Shown: positions 28,031 to 34,765 of the stretch, piece after piece
Layout: the number at the start of each line of letters is the position of its first letter
Numbering within the stretch: position 1 is the first letter of the stretch
Assembly (NCBI GenBank): GCA_963707965.1
Contig: CAVPRR010000006.1
Location: 248,001 to 312,000 of the forward strand
DNA: 64,000 nucleotides
Direction of reading: 5' to 3'
From: VRUE01 sp963707965
GTDB lineage: Bacteria > Actinomycetota > Thermoleophilia > Solirubrobacterales > 70-9
Made by a program: the position numbers and the translations under genes
Notes under the pieces: generated by a model
The model's database searches: none
What the model saw: only the letters and a program-made list of their open reading frames with translations
Told to the model about the DNA's origin: nothing

Positions 28031-28282
28031 ATGTCTGACCCGGCGGAGACAGGCGCACCGCTGCAGGTGGTCGCGGCTCCAGCGATCGAGAAGCGGATCC
28101 TGCTCGTGCGCGAGCGGCAGGTGATGCTCGACGAAGATCTGGCTGATCTCTACGGCGTCGAGACCAGGGTCCTGATCCAGCAGGTGCAATCGAAACGCGA
28201 AACGCTTCCCCGCTGACTTCATGTTCCAGCTTTCCGCTGAGGAGTTCAACTACTTGAAATCACAATCTGTGACTTCAAGTCG
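28031..28282 (+). pseudogene. ORF6N-domain protein, N-terminal part (copy C)
   Basis: From ATG 28031 the product (MSDPAETGAPLQVVAAPAIE, KRILLVRERQVMLDEDLADL, YGVETRVLIQQVQ) is nearly identical to the intact protein at 48453. A one-base slip near 28200 moves the frame to ADFMFQLSAEEFNYLKSQ. The match to the family ends just after the internal palindrome at 28252-28280, where unrelated sequence begins. The rest of an equivalent gene is found at 32125. Confidence 0.75.
28252..28280. repeat. Intragenic palindrome in ORF6N copy C
   Basis: Arms ACTTGAAATCACA (28252-28264) and TGTGACTTCAAGT (28268-28280) pair at 12 of 13 positions around a 3-base loop ATC. It encodes the LKSQSVTS segment. The ORF6N similarity stops at its right edge. 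Confidence 0.8.
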
Positions 28283-28336
28283 TAGCGTCGATTGCATGGC
28301 GACGGACGGCTCAGCCGAGAAGGAGATCTGGACTTT

Positions 28337-28648
28337 GTGAGCGCCTACTACCGCCGGATTCTCGATCACGCGCTCGGGGCGCTGTTGCGCGTTCAGTTCA
28401 CGACGCAGGGTCGCGATGTCGTTGACTACGCGGTGGTTCTGCTGCTTGGCACCGAGGAGGAGACGGAGACGATTCGCGTCTACGACGGCACTCACGGGCA
28501 CAACGAGATGCACCGACACACCCGCAGCGAGGGCAAGCAGGCCGGGGCGCCCTTTCACAGCGGTACCCTTGGCGAAGGAATGCGCGCTGCAATTGAGGAG
28601 ATCGAAGGCGGATACCTCGAGATGATCGAAGGATGGGAAAGCCAATGA
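28337..28648 (+). CDS. Hypothetical protein (DUF7718-like)
   Basis: From GTG 28337, with AAGGAG upstream, the 103-residue product contains VRVQF-like beta strands (LRVQFTTQGRDVVDYAVVLL) and RVYDGTHGHNEMHRHTR, similar to the YDtaHGxxHxH motif of small proteins often placed next to a second small gene. The family name is from memory and uncertain. It is coupled by ATGA to the next gene, and the pair sits exactly where the ORF6N copy is broken off. Confidence 0.55.
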   Translation: MSAYYRRILDHALGALLRVQFTTQGRDVVDYAVVLLLGTEEETETIRVYDGTHGHNEMHRHTRSEGKQAGAPFHSGTLGEGMRAAIEEIEGGYLEMIEGWESQ

Positions 28649-28872
28649 GCAGCGACAGCAATCGCTCTCCCGCCGCCAAGGTGATGGACGAAGCAATCGA
28701 CCTCGCGATCGAGGGGCGCTCGCCCTATCCGGAGCGAGCTGCGTTCATCGACGCCGATACCCCCTCGGCTGGCCATGACATCGAGCGTGCCGCAGACGAA
28801 GGTCTTTCGGTCGTCCTCGTTTCGGCCGATGGCAGCACCCGGGTTCTCAAGCCCGAGCTAACGGCTCGTTAG
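28645..28872 (+). CDS. Hypothetical protein, partner of the preceding gene
   Basis: ATG 28645 overlaps the stop of the preceding gene by four bases. The 75-residue acidic product (VMDEAIDLAIEGRSPYPERA, VVLVSADGSTRVLKPELTAR) has no motif I recognise. The tight coupling suggests a two-component unit, possibly toxin-antitoxin-like. Confidence 0.55.
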   Translation: MSSDSNRSPAAKVMDEAIDLAIEGRSPYPERAAFIDADTPSAGHDIERAADEGLSVVLVSADGSTRVLKPELTAR

Positions 28873-28938
28873 CCTCAGCTGCCGCCGAGTCCGCCGAGTC
28901 CTACCCACCGGCTCGCGGGCGGTGCCGGTGAACCAGGC

Positions 28939-29194
28939 TCAGCGATGATCGCCCCAGCGCTGTTGCTCAGGCTGCCATGTTCCACTCTGGATCTCTTCGC
29001 CGAGCAAAGGGTCGAGCAGGCCACATGCGATTGCGTAGCCCGCTTCGAGTTCGCCGGGGACACCAACTTGATCTGCGAGCTCACGGAACGGTGCTGCCCA
29101 CTCGGATGGGGGTGATGGCGCCGTCTCCTCCTGCCGCGGATTTCAACCGGTCCTGAAGGGCCTGTCGGAACGCGACCGCGTCCTTGTACTTCAC
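28939..29194 (-). pseudogene. AbiEii-like toxin remnant with internal deletion
   Basis: GTG 29194 overlaps the antitoxin stop (GTGA) and begins VKYKDAVAFRQALQDRLKSA. After a few codons, another frame gives APFRELADQVGVPGELEAGY, ACGLLDPLLGEEI and WQPEQQRWGDHR, the toxin C-terminus. The whole nucleotidyltransferase core is missing, so the locus keeps the antitoxin and a non-functional toxin. Confidence 0.65.
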
Positions 29195-29802
29195 GCAGCG
29201 ACCCGCTCGATTGCCTGCTCGACGAAACGCTGGCAGCGGCGAGACCGTTGCGATGCCATGGTCTGAAGACGCTCGGGTGTGGTCAGCCCTCGCTGGACGG
29301 CCTGGCGGATGGCGAAGTCGACCTGCTCGGGCTGGGTGCCCGCTTCGAGGGCGTCGACGATTGTGCGCTCGGGGCCCGTCACCGTCATTCCGTGCAGGCT
29401 GCGAACCTCGCGCGGCCCGGGCGCACGCACGACCGTGTGTAGGCGAACGCCGGGGCGGGGGCGCTGACCCCGCTTGGAGCGGGGGAGGGAGATGTCAACC
29501 GCAGCGGGAATGACGTCGGAGAGCTCATAGAGCTCGAGCGCGCTCTCGTGCGAGACCACCGCGCCGGCTTTGCGGAGCGGAAGCCAGGCAGCCACAACGT
29601 GCTCATGGGGGCTGGATGGGAAGTGCCGGAGTCGGTAAAGGCCCCGGCGAATGCGTTCGTACCGACCGCCGGGACGGGCGTGGTACTGAAGGGTGCTGCC
29701 GTCCATGCCGCTGGCAAGCGCCTGCGGCCTCGTGAAGTAGCCGGCCTGCGATTCGGCCGTCCTATAGAGACCCTCATGGTCTATTCCGCCCGTGTCCGAC
29801 AT
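29191..29802 (-). CDS. AbiEi-type antitoxin
   Basis: The 203-residue protein has an N-terminal winged-helix (YFTRPQALASGMDGSTLQYH, GGRYERIRRGLYRLRHFP) and the antitoxin domain (VVSHESALELYELSDVIPAA, VTGPERTIVDALEAGTQPEQ). Such proteins bind inverted repeats in their promoter and neutralise AbiEii toxins. Its toxin partner is reduced to two ends (28939-29194). An inverted repeat spans the start region. Confidence 0.85.
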   Translation of the reverse strand: MSDTGGIDHEGLYRTAESQAGYFTRPQALASGMDGSTLQYHARPGGRYERIRRGLYRLRHFPSSPHEHVVAAWLPLRKAGAVVSHESALELYELSDVIPAAVDISLPRSKRGQRPRPGVRLHTVVRAPGPREVRSLHGMTVTGPERTIVDALEAGTQPEQVDFAIRQAVQRGLTTPERLQTMASQRSRRCQRFVEQAIERVAA

Positions 29803-29833
29803 AGAGCTAATATATTCCGTTATACGTCGGACA
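29793..29833. promoter_or_regulatory. Candidate operator of the AbiEi gene
   Basis: TGTCCGAC (29793-29800) and GTCGGACA (29826-29833) form perfect 8-base arms that flank an AT-rich stretch just upstream of the antitoxin start at 29802. This fits autoregulation by AbiEi-type antitoxins at inverted repeats. Confidence 0.45.
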
Positions 29834-29850
29834 GCAAACTTGGAGAGGGC

Positions 29851-30180
29851 CCTGATCGTGCGCGAGCGGCAGGTGATGCTCGACGACGATCTGGCTGATC
29901 TCTACGGCGTCGAGACCAAGGTCTGATCGAGCAGGTGCAACGAAATGCGAGACGCGATCCCCGGCAGATTTCATGTTCCAGCTGACCAGGGATGAGTACG
30001 CGGACTTGAGGAGTCAGATTGGCGCCTCAAGCGGCGGGCACGGTGGTCGTCGCTATCCGCCGTATGTCTTCACCGAGGAGGGTGTGGCGATGCTCTCAGG
30101 CGTGCTTCGGAGCAAGAGGGCAGTAGCCGTCAATGATCTCCCCGCCCGCACGGCCAAAGCACCGCATCGGGTTCGGTAGG
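29851..30180 (+). pseudogene. ORF6N-domain gene, decayed copy D
   Basis: The sequence follows the ORF6N gene from the codons for IVRERQVMLDDDLADLYGVE through a frame slip to MFQLTRDEYADLRSQIGASS, GGRRYPPYVFTEEGVAMLSG and VLRSKRAVAVN. It then jumps directly to the C-terminal tail PPARPKHRIGFGR. The promoter, the first codons and about 50 internal codons are missing. The internal palindrome is present but degraded. Confidence 0.7.
30001..30032. repeat. Degraded intragenic palindrome in ORF6N copy D
   Basis: Arms ACTTGAGGAGTCA and TGGCGCCTCAAGC around a GAT loop pair at about 10 of 13 positions. The loop matches copies A and E, but the arms are partly mispaired, as expected for a copy no longer under selection. 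Confidence 0.55.
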
Positions 30181-30264
30181 TCGCTAAAGGAGCCAGCGAC
30201 GCGCGCGGCTACAGTTCCATTTTCCCGATCTCGGTGTGGACGAGCCCCTCAGCGGCCACCCGCC

Positions 30265-30365
30265 ACGGGCTCGACGCCGAGGCTCTGGTCGCAGCCGCTC
30301 GCGCGGCCCTCGCCGCTCCCGACCGCGCGGTCACCCTGGATGTCGCGGTCCGCGCCGCGGCGTGA
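30265..30365 (+). pseudogene. C-terminal fragment of an unknown small protein
   Basis: The frame HGLDAEALVAAARAALAAPD, RAVTLDVAVRAAA and stop matches the end of the segment at 47479-47690 (DLDAEALIAAARAALAAPDR). It is a detached tail; the family is unknown to me. Confidence 0.5.
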
Positions 30366-30435
30366 GCCGCGTGCACCGCACCAGGGGAGGGCGCTACTCG
30401 GCTCCCTGAGGCCCGCTTCGCGTCCCACTTTCGGC

Positions 30436-30459
30436 GGAGGTTGAAATAGGTGCCATTTG
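30436..30459 (+). promoter_or_regulatory. Conserved element upstream of secreted protein gene
   Basis: GAGGTTGAAAT followed by AGGTGCCATTTG repeats the element at 22230-22252 and lies about 47 bases before the ATG at 30506. A TCTATCTT sequence also follows in both copies, near the expected -10. Confidence 0.5.
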
Positions 30460-30505
30460 GCTCCAAAGCGGCGATCCAGCCGTCGACTCGCTCTATCTTC
30501 TTCTC

Positions 30506-31045
30506 ATGCGCCGGCTTGCAGCGATCCTCAGCACGGTTGCGCTTCTCGGCGCCGGCGCGGCGATCGCGGTGGCGGGGGGCGGCGGGTCGACCCATGATGG
30601 CAACGCCGGCTACTGGCAGTACCACCCCAAGCCCGGCTGCGGCCCCTGGAAGAGCGACGGCTGGGCCGGCGGCAGCGGCCACCACGACGGCCAGCCGCCG
30701 AAGAGGCCCCACCGCCGCGACTGCCCCAAGCCACCCTGCCACGACCACAGCCACTTCAGCAGCTTCACCACCGGGTCCAGCCATGACGGCGACTGCAACG
30801 ACGACTGCGAGCAGCACTGGAGCAGCTTCACCACCGGGTCCAGCCATGACGGCGACTGCAACGATCCCTGCGAGCAGCACTGGAGCAGCTTCACCACCGG
30901 GTCCAGCCATGACGGCGACTGCAACGACGACTGCGATCACCAGCATCAGTACAGCGGCAGCAGCTATGGCGGGGGCTCGAGCGGGGAGGACGACTGTCGC
31001 TCCTCGCTGCCGGGCACCCGCTTCGCTCCGACCACCCAGGCGTAG
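30506..31045 (+). CDS. Secreted His/Cys-rich repeat protein
   Basis: The 179-residue product has a signal peptide (MRRLAAILSTVALLGAGAAI...AVAGGGG) and a Gly/His/Trp-rich region, then a perfect 21-residue motif repeated three times (core SSFTTGSSHDGDCNDxCEQH), and ends with a Ser/Gly-rich tail. Regular Cys and His/Asp spacing suggests metal binding or disulfide-linked repeats at the cell surface. Paralogous pieces lie at 22300 and 49590. I do not know a described family. Confidence 0.7.
   Translation: MRRLAAILSTVALLGAGAAIAVAGGGGSTHDGNAGYWQYHPKPGCGPWKSDGWAGGSGHHDGQPPKRPHRRDCPKPPCHDHSHFSSFTTGSSHDGDCNDDCEQHWSSFTTGSSHDGDCNDPCEQHWSSFTTGSSHDGDCNDDCDHQHQYSGSSYGGGSSGEDDCRSSLPGTRFAPTTQA
30758..30946 (+). 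repeat. 63-base tandem repeat, three units
   Basis: Units 30758-30820, 30821-30883 and 30884-30946 are nearly identical and in frame. The units differ mainly at one residue (NDD versus NDP) and at the end of the third. Copy number could vary by slippage. Confidence 0.9.
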
Positions 31046-31065
31046 GCGCCCGCGGCTCCGGGTCT

Positions 31066-31260
31066 CTGCCCTCGACAGCCGCCCCGACGTGGCGCTGGCC
31101 GGGGTGCGCCAGCTGCGCGAGGACGGCAGGCCTGCGCTGAGCACGGGGCGCTTCCCCTCGGCCCTGCACACCCTGCCCGATGCGCTGGGGCTCGCCGCGG
31201 TGCCGGGCGCGAGGCGGGTCTTGGGCGAGCGCGAGCTCGACCCCGGCCGCGTGGCTACGA
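31066..31260 (+). pseudogene. GT2 glycosyltransferase, middle fragment
   Basis: The frame reads SALDSRPDVALAGVRQLRED, GRPALSTGRFPSALHTLPDA, then ARRVLGERELDPGR. It overlaps the end of the N-terminal fragment at 62130-62175 and the start of the C-terminal fragment at 22580, so it is the middle of the same gene. It follows a secreted-protein copy, as at 22580. Confidence 0.7.
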
Positions 31261-31376
31261 ACCTCATCCGCGGACGTCGCGATTGGCCTCTTCGGCGGGA
31301 GTTTCGCCTCCTCCACTGAGCGAGCTGTCGTGGCCTCCCGAGCGCTGCCATCCGCACGGATTGCCATCCGCACGGA

Positions 31377-31403
31377 TTTGAGGTCGCAGATTGCGACCTC
31401 AAA
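31377..31403. repeat. Solitary ORF6N-type palindrome (copy E)
   Basis: TTTGAGGTCGCA (31377-31388) and TGCGACCTCAAA (31392-31403) pair perfectly around GAT, identical to the palindrome of the intact gene at 48674. Only about 12 further bases of the ORF6N gene follow, and nothing of it precedes the left arm. Confidence 0.85.
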
Positions 31404-31439
31404 CACAGGCCGCCACCTCCCCCGCCTCTCATCCCCGGC

Positions 31440-31600
31440 TTCGGTCGCCCCGAGATAGGAGGCGAAGTCTTCCCTTCACCCAAGAGGCTGGTGGCGTGGC
31501 TGCGCACGCGTGGCCCTTGGAAGCGCTGAAGTCCTCCTGCCTCAGGTTTCAACCTGTCCTGAAGCGCCTGTCGGAATGCGACTGCGTCCCTGTACTTCAC
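31440..31600 (-). pseudogene. AbiEii-like toxin N-terminal fragment
   Basis: GTG 31600 overlaps the antitoxin-tail stop (GTGA) and begins VKYRDAVAFRQALQDRLKPE, as in the other toxin copies, but unrelated sequence follows after about 20 residues. Confidence 0.6.
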
Positions 31601-31745
31601 GTGTTGACCCGTTCGACTGCCTGCTCGACGAAACGCTGGCAGCGGCGAGATCGTCGCGATGCCATGGTCTGAAGACGCTTGGGTGTGGCCAGCCCTCGCT
31701 GGACGGCCTGGCGGATGGCGAGCTCGACCTGTCCGGCGCGGCCGG
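31597..31745 (-). pseudogene. AbiEi antitoxin C-terminal fragment
   Basis: It reads QVELAIRQAVQRGLATPKRL, QTMASRRSRRCQRFVEQAVE and stop, almost the same as the end of the antitoxin at 29191. The N-terminal 150 residues are missing and the coiled-coil gene region begins on the other side. Confidence 0.7.
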
Positions 31746-31830
31746 TGCACTTTCGTCTCAGACCTGTTCCCATATATTGCCAATCCCGCAGCCACGCGTA
31801 GCAACTTTCTGTCTACGGTCCTGTGCGATC

Positions 31831-32103
31831 ATGGAGACGATGCAAGAGGGGCGCTGGAACGACGCACGGCTCGACGACCTCAACGGCCACGTCGCCGACC
31901 TGGGCCGCCGTATGGACGAAGGCTTCTCCCGCGTCGACGTCGCCCTGCGGGATCTGCGGGGCGAAATGAACTCTCGCTTCGAGCACGTGGACGCTCGTTT
32001 TGAGCACGTGGAGGCTCGTTTCGACGCCCTTCACCGAACCATGCTCCAGCTGGGCGGCGGCGTCATCGTCGCTCTGATCGGCCTGATCGCCACCCAGCTG
32101 TAG
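31831..32103 (+). CDS. Tail-anchored coiled-coil protein, paralogue 1
   Basis: The 90-residue product starts METMQEGRWNDARLDDLNGH, continues as an amphipathic coiled coil with heptads FEHVDAR/FEHVEAR, and ends in a C-terminal membrane helix LQLGGGVIVALIGLIATQL with no residues after it. Layout resembles XhlA-like small phage membrane proteins, but I cannot confirm homology. Three paralogues lie at 32468, 49188 and 62242. Its upstream region differs from theirs. Confidence 0.7.
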   Translation: METMQEGRWNDARLDDLNGHVADLGRRMDEGFSRVDVALRDLRGEMNSRFEHVDARFEHVEARFDALHRTMLQLGGGVIVALIGLIATQL

Positions 32104-32124
32104 GCGGGGCTGAGGTCCAAGGGA

Positions 32125-32357
32125 TCCAGCTTTCCGCTGAGGAGCTCAACGATTTGAAATCACAATCTGTGATTTCAAGTGGCGGGCATGGCGGTCGCCG
32201 CAAGCGCCCTTTGGTCTTCACCGAGCAGGGGGTGGCGATGCTCTCCGGCGTGCTGCGGAGCGAGCGGGCCGTCGCTGTCAACATCGAGATCATGCGAGCA
32301 TTCGTCGAGCTCGAGCCGCGCTGCAACGAGCTTGCCCCTGCCGGGAGGCAAACCTGA
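32125..32357 (+). pseudogene. ORF6N-domain gene, C-terminal core (copy B)
   Basis: The similarity begins at IQLSAEELNDLKSQSVISSG, about 28 bases before the palindrome, and continues with GGRRKRPLVFTEQGVAMLSG and VLRSERAVAVNIEIMRAFVE. It then jumps into the sequence that follows the stop of the intact gene (49033 onward). Copy C at 28031 holds the complementary first half; the two overlap only around the palindrome. Confidence 0.75.
32154..32178. repeat. Intragenic palindrome in ORF6N copy B
   Basis: TTGAAATCACA (32154-32164) and TGTGATTTCAA (32168-32178) pair perfectly around ATC. Relative to copy C, the right arm has T where C has a mismatch, restoring pairing. Relative to copy A, both arms differ together. 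Confidence 0.85.
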
Positions 32358-32467
32358 TGCAGCTCTCCCCACCCGTGCTGCTGTTTCAGAGCGGGGCGCC
32401 TTTATTTGCAGTTCCGACACATTCAGCGCGCCATAGACAACACATTTCCCCCTAGCCTGGCATCATC
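32330..32467 (+). repeat. Shared spacer of the ORF6N/coiled-coil cassette, copy 1
   Basis: This stretch matches 49046-49187 with few changes. It includes a block ending CACCCGTGCTGCTGTTTCA, then TTTATTTGCAGTTCCGACAC and ATTCAGCGCGCCA before the coiled-coil start. The last 60 bases also precede the paralogue at 62242 and probably carry the promoter of these genes. Confidence 0.7.
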
Positions 32468-32806
32468 ATGGAGGCGATGAGCGACAGGTGGTCGGACGAG
32501 CGGATGGATGACCTCAACCGTCGGGTGGAGAACGGCTTCAACCGCGTCGACGCCGACCTGAGGGAGATCCGAACCGAGATCGGAGGCCTGCGCGGCGAAT
32601 TCCACACCGAGATCGGAGGCCTGCGCGGCCAATTCCACACCGAGATCGGAGGCCTGCGCGGCCAATTCCACACCGAGATCGGAGGCCTGCGCGGCGAATT
32701 CCACACCGAGATCGCGTCGCTGCATCGCCTCATCCTCCAGGTCGCCGGCGGCATGTTCGCCACCTTCGTTATCGGCTTCGCCGGCCTGATCGTCACCCGG
32801 CTATAG
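32468..32806 (+). CDS. Tail-anchored coiled-coil protein, paralogue 2 with 11-residue repeats
   Basis: The 112-residue product starts MEAMSDRWSDERMDDLNRRV, has four copies of the 11-residue unit TEIGGLRGEFH (or GQFH), and ends in a C-terminal membrane helix VAGGMFATFVIGFAGLIVTRL-like segment. Eleven-residue periodicity favours a right-handed or straight coiled coil, unlike the heptads in paralogues 1 and 4. The gene follows the truncated ORF6N copy B and is followed by a broken DUF2283 start (MRADCDSE) near 32821. Confidence 0.75.
   Translation: MEAMSDRWSDERMDDLNRRVENGFNRVDADLREIRTEIGGLRGEFHTEIGGLRGQFHTEIGGLRGQFHTEIGGLRGEFHTEIASLHRLILQVAGGMFATFVIGFAGLIVTRL
32573..32704 (+). repeat. 33-base tandem repeat, four units
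   Basis: Units start at 32573, 32606, 32639 and 32672 and continue partly at 32705. They differ only by GAA or CAA at one codon. The repeat sets coiled-coil length and could vary by slippage. Confidence 0.9.
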
Positions 32807-32953
32807 CCCGCTGCAAAAGTGATGCGAGCGGACTGCGACAGCGAGATCGCCCGCGCCAGGCGCCCGCTCCGGAGTGGTAGAGCCGAAGCCCCATCAGGGC
32901 GACGTCTACTACGTAGCGCTCGGCGAGGCGGGACTTGTTGGTGCGGTCAAGAG

Positions 32954-34237
32954 TCAGCTGGCGCACCAGCCCGGGCCGCCGTAGCGAAATCGGGAGCCTG
33001 GCCGGCCTGGCCGCCAGAGACCTGTCTTGTACCTGGTCGGGTCGCTGGCATAGCTGCGCAGCTTGGCGGCGGTCTTGATTCCTGCTCGCTGGTACCACAC
33101 ATCGGCGACCAGCGCCGCACGCCGGTCGGTGCCGTAGCGGCCTCCGCTGCCCATCGGGGTGCAGGGTTCGTATTCGGGGGCGGCGACCTCGCCGCCGACC
33201 TCGCCTTCCTCGATCGTGGAGGGGAAGGAGCGCGTCCAGGCTGATGGAGGAATGTACCCAAGCCACTGACCGTCGTAGTAGAACCACCAGTTGCCTTCGT
33301 ATAGCTTGACGCCGTAGGCGTGGAGCTTGGAGTCGTGGGGGAGGGTCGCGTTCGGCGCGATGGTGGTGCTGTACTGGACCCAGGGGATCGAGGACTGGCC
33401 GACGTAGCCGAGGCCGACACCGCAGTCCCACGCGTAGATGAACAGGTGCGGTTCAGCGTCGCCGTACTGGCCACTCGAGACCGTCCACCCGATCTCGACG
33501 TCTGACATGCAGGACGGGCCGTGGTTCTCGATCGCCCACAGCTGTCCAATGCTATGCGCTTCGTTGGCAGCGTCGACATGGGGTTGGGCGTTTTGCTGCA
33601 ATACCCAAAGGCCGTCGACATGCTTGCGGGCGGAGTAGTTCTGGTAGCCCGTTGCCCATGAGTAGCGGTACTCCCCGGTGCTTGCTTCAGCCGTGGTTGA
33701 GCCGTCCACGGTTGCTTCGGTGGTTGCTTGCGAAGGGGTTGCGCTCAGGTCATTGCGGCGGAATTCGCGATCGGAAGGATGGCCAGCCGGGAGGTTGCGG
33801 CCCAGCGGGATATGGCGGTTTGGGCGAGGCGAAGGCATCTGCGCCAGGTGGGTGGGAGGGAGTCGCTTGGGAGCTGAAGGAATTCGCCCCACGGTTGCGG
33901 CAGATGCCCTCGCTGACGCGGCGGTTGCTGCGAGGTGGCGCAGCCGCGGACAGCTCGGTCTGGAATTGGAATTGGGGGGCCGAGTGCCGGCGGGAACAGC
34001 CTTGCTCACGCTCTCGGGCAGGACCGGCCGCGGGGGTGGTTGGGCAGCCAGGGCGACGTGGTTGCGGGGCTGGCGCCCGTACAGGTGCGCATCCAAGTTG
34101 GCTGTGCAGGGGGGCTTGGCAATGGCTGCTGTGGGTGCTATGGGCGCTACTGCCAGAAATCCAAGTGCCAGAGCAAGTACATGCCGTGCCCGGATGTGCG
34201 CCGCCGGTGATTCTGGACCTGTCGGTGACTTGACCAT
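32954..34237 (-). CDS. Secreted neprosin-family (DUF239) prolyl endopeptidase-like protein
   Basis: The 427-residue protein has a signal peptide (HVLALALGFLAVAPIAPTAA) and a Pro/Arg/Ala-rich segment, then from about residue 190 a neprosin domain: SAEIGWTV-like SDVEIGWTVSSGQYGDAEPH, LFIYAWDCGV, NWWFYYDGQWLGYIP and the glutamate-rich EEGEVGGEVAAP strand. Neprosins are glutamic-type proteases cleaving after proline. It diverges from the giant repeat protein gene across about 530 bases. Confidence 0.8.
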   Translation of the reverse strand: MVKSPTGPESPAAHIRARHVLALALGFLAVAPIAPTAAIAKPPCTANLDAHLYGRQPRNHVALAAQPPPRPVLPESVSKAVPAGTRPPNSNSRPSCPRLRHLAATAASARASAATVGRIPSAPKRLPPTHLAQMPSPRPNRHIPLGRNLPAGHPSDREFRRNDLSATPSQATTEATVDGSTTAEASTGEYRYSWATGYQNYSARKHVDGLWVLQQNAQPHVDAANEAHSIGQLWAIENHGPSCMSDVEIGWTVSSGQYGDAEPHLFIYAWDCGVGLGYVGQSSIPWVQYSTTIAPNATLPHDSKLHAYGVKLYEGNWWFYYDGQWLGYIPPSAWTRSFPSTIEEGEVGGEVAAPEYEPCTPMGSGGRYGTDRRAALVADVWYQRAGIKTAAKLRSYASDPTRYKTGLWRPGRPGSRFRYGGPGWCAS

Positions 34238-34765
34238 GGGGTTGCCCCCATTGGCTTGATCGGTGAAAACCGCGGTGGGCTCATCGGTATGCGGGGTGCT
34301 TTACGGGGCTGGTTGCTGACTGTGTGAAGCGCCCGGCTGAGCCTTTCTCGCGGCGGCCTTGGCCTTTGGCCGGACACGAACCGAATCAAGGGGGCAGCGT
34401 GGGTGTCGGCTGGAGCAGCCGCTGTATGAGCGTGCGCCGCGCCGACCTGGACGGGTATTCGGGCCTGCACCGGCACGCCTGCAGTCTTGAGCACCCCGGC
34501 AGCCCAAGAGGCCGGGGGCAGCGCGCGGGCGGACCGGGCGAACGGGAGTGCGAAAAAGGTGGGAACGGCGCCTGGCGTGCCGTGCGACGTTCCGCCGGTC
34601 TCTCGCTCCACGGGCGGCCGTGCGCGGTGAGCCCGGATGTCTGCGGATAGACGTATCAGCCCTTACCCCGGATGTGGGGCGGGACCGCCGGCAATAGCGT
34701 GAACCGGGACCGCACCTTGGCCATTCAGCAAACGGCCGTCAAGCAGAAACGGGGGTACCGGCAAG
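34238..34765. other. Intergenic region between neprosin and giant repeat protein genes
   Basis: About 530 GC-rich bases that must hold two divergent promoters. I looked for a cyclic-dinucleotide riboswitch, common before actinobacterial cell-wall genes, and could not match the conserved blocks. No small ORF here is convincing. Confidence 0.4.

Noticed and set aside
30209..31804. 531-codon leftward frame across the secreted repeat protein
   Set aside because: Only its first portion near 31600 carries a real signal (toxin N-terminus); the rest is an antisense shadow of the repeats.
30758..32704. CRISPR-like direct repeats
   Set aside because: The 63- and 33-base repeats are contiguous, in frame and without spacers; they are coding tandem repeats.
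34238..34765. Possible c-di-AMP riboswitch before the giant repeat gene or neprosin gene
   Set aside because: Some GGGGGCAG-like bases are present but the conserved blocks do not line up, so I do not call it.
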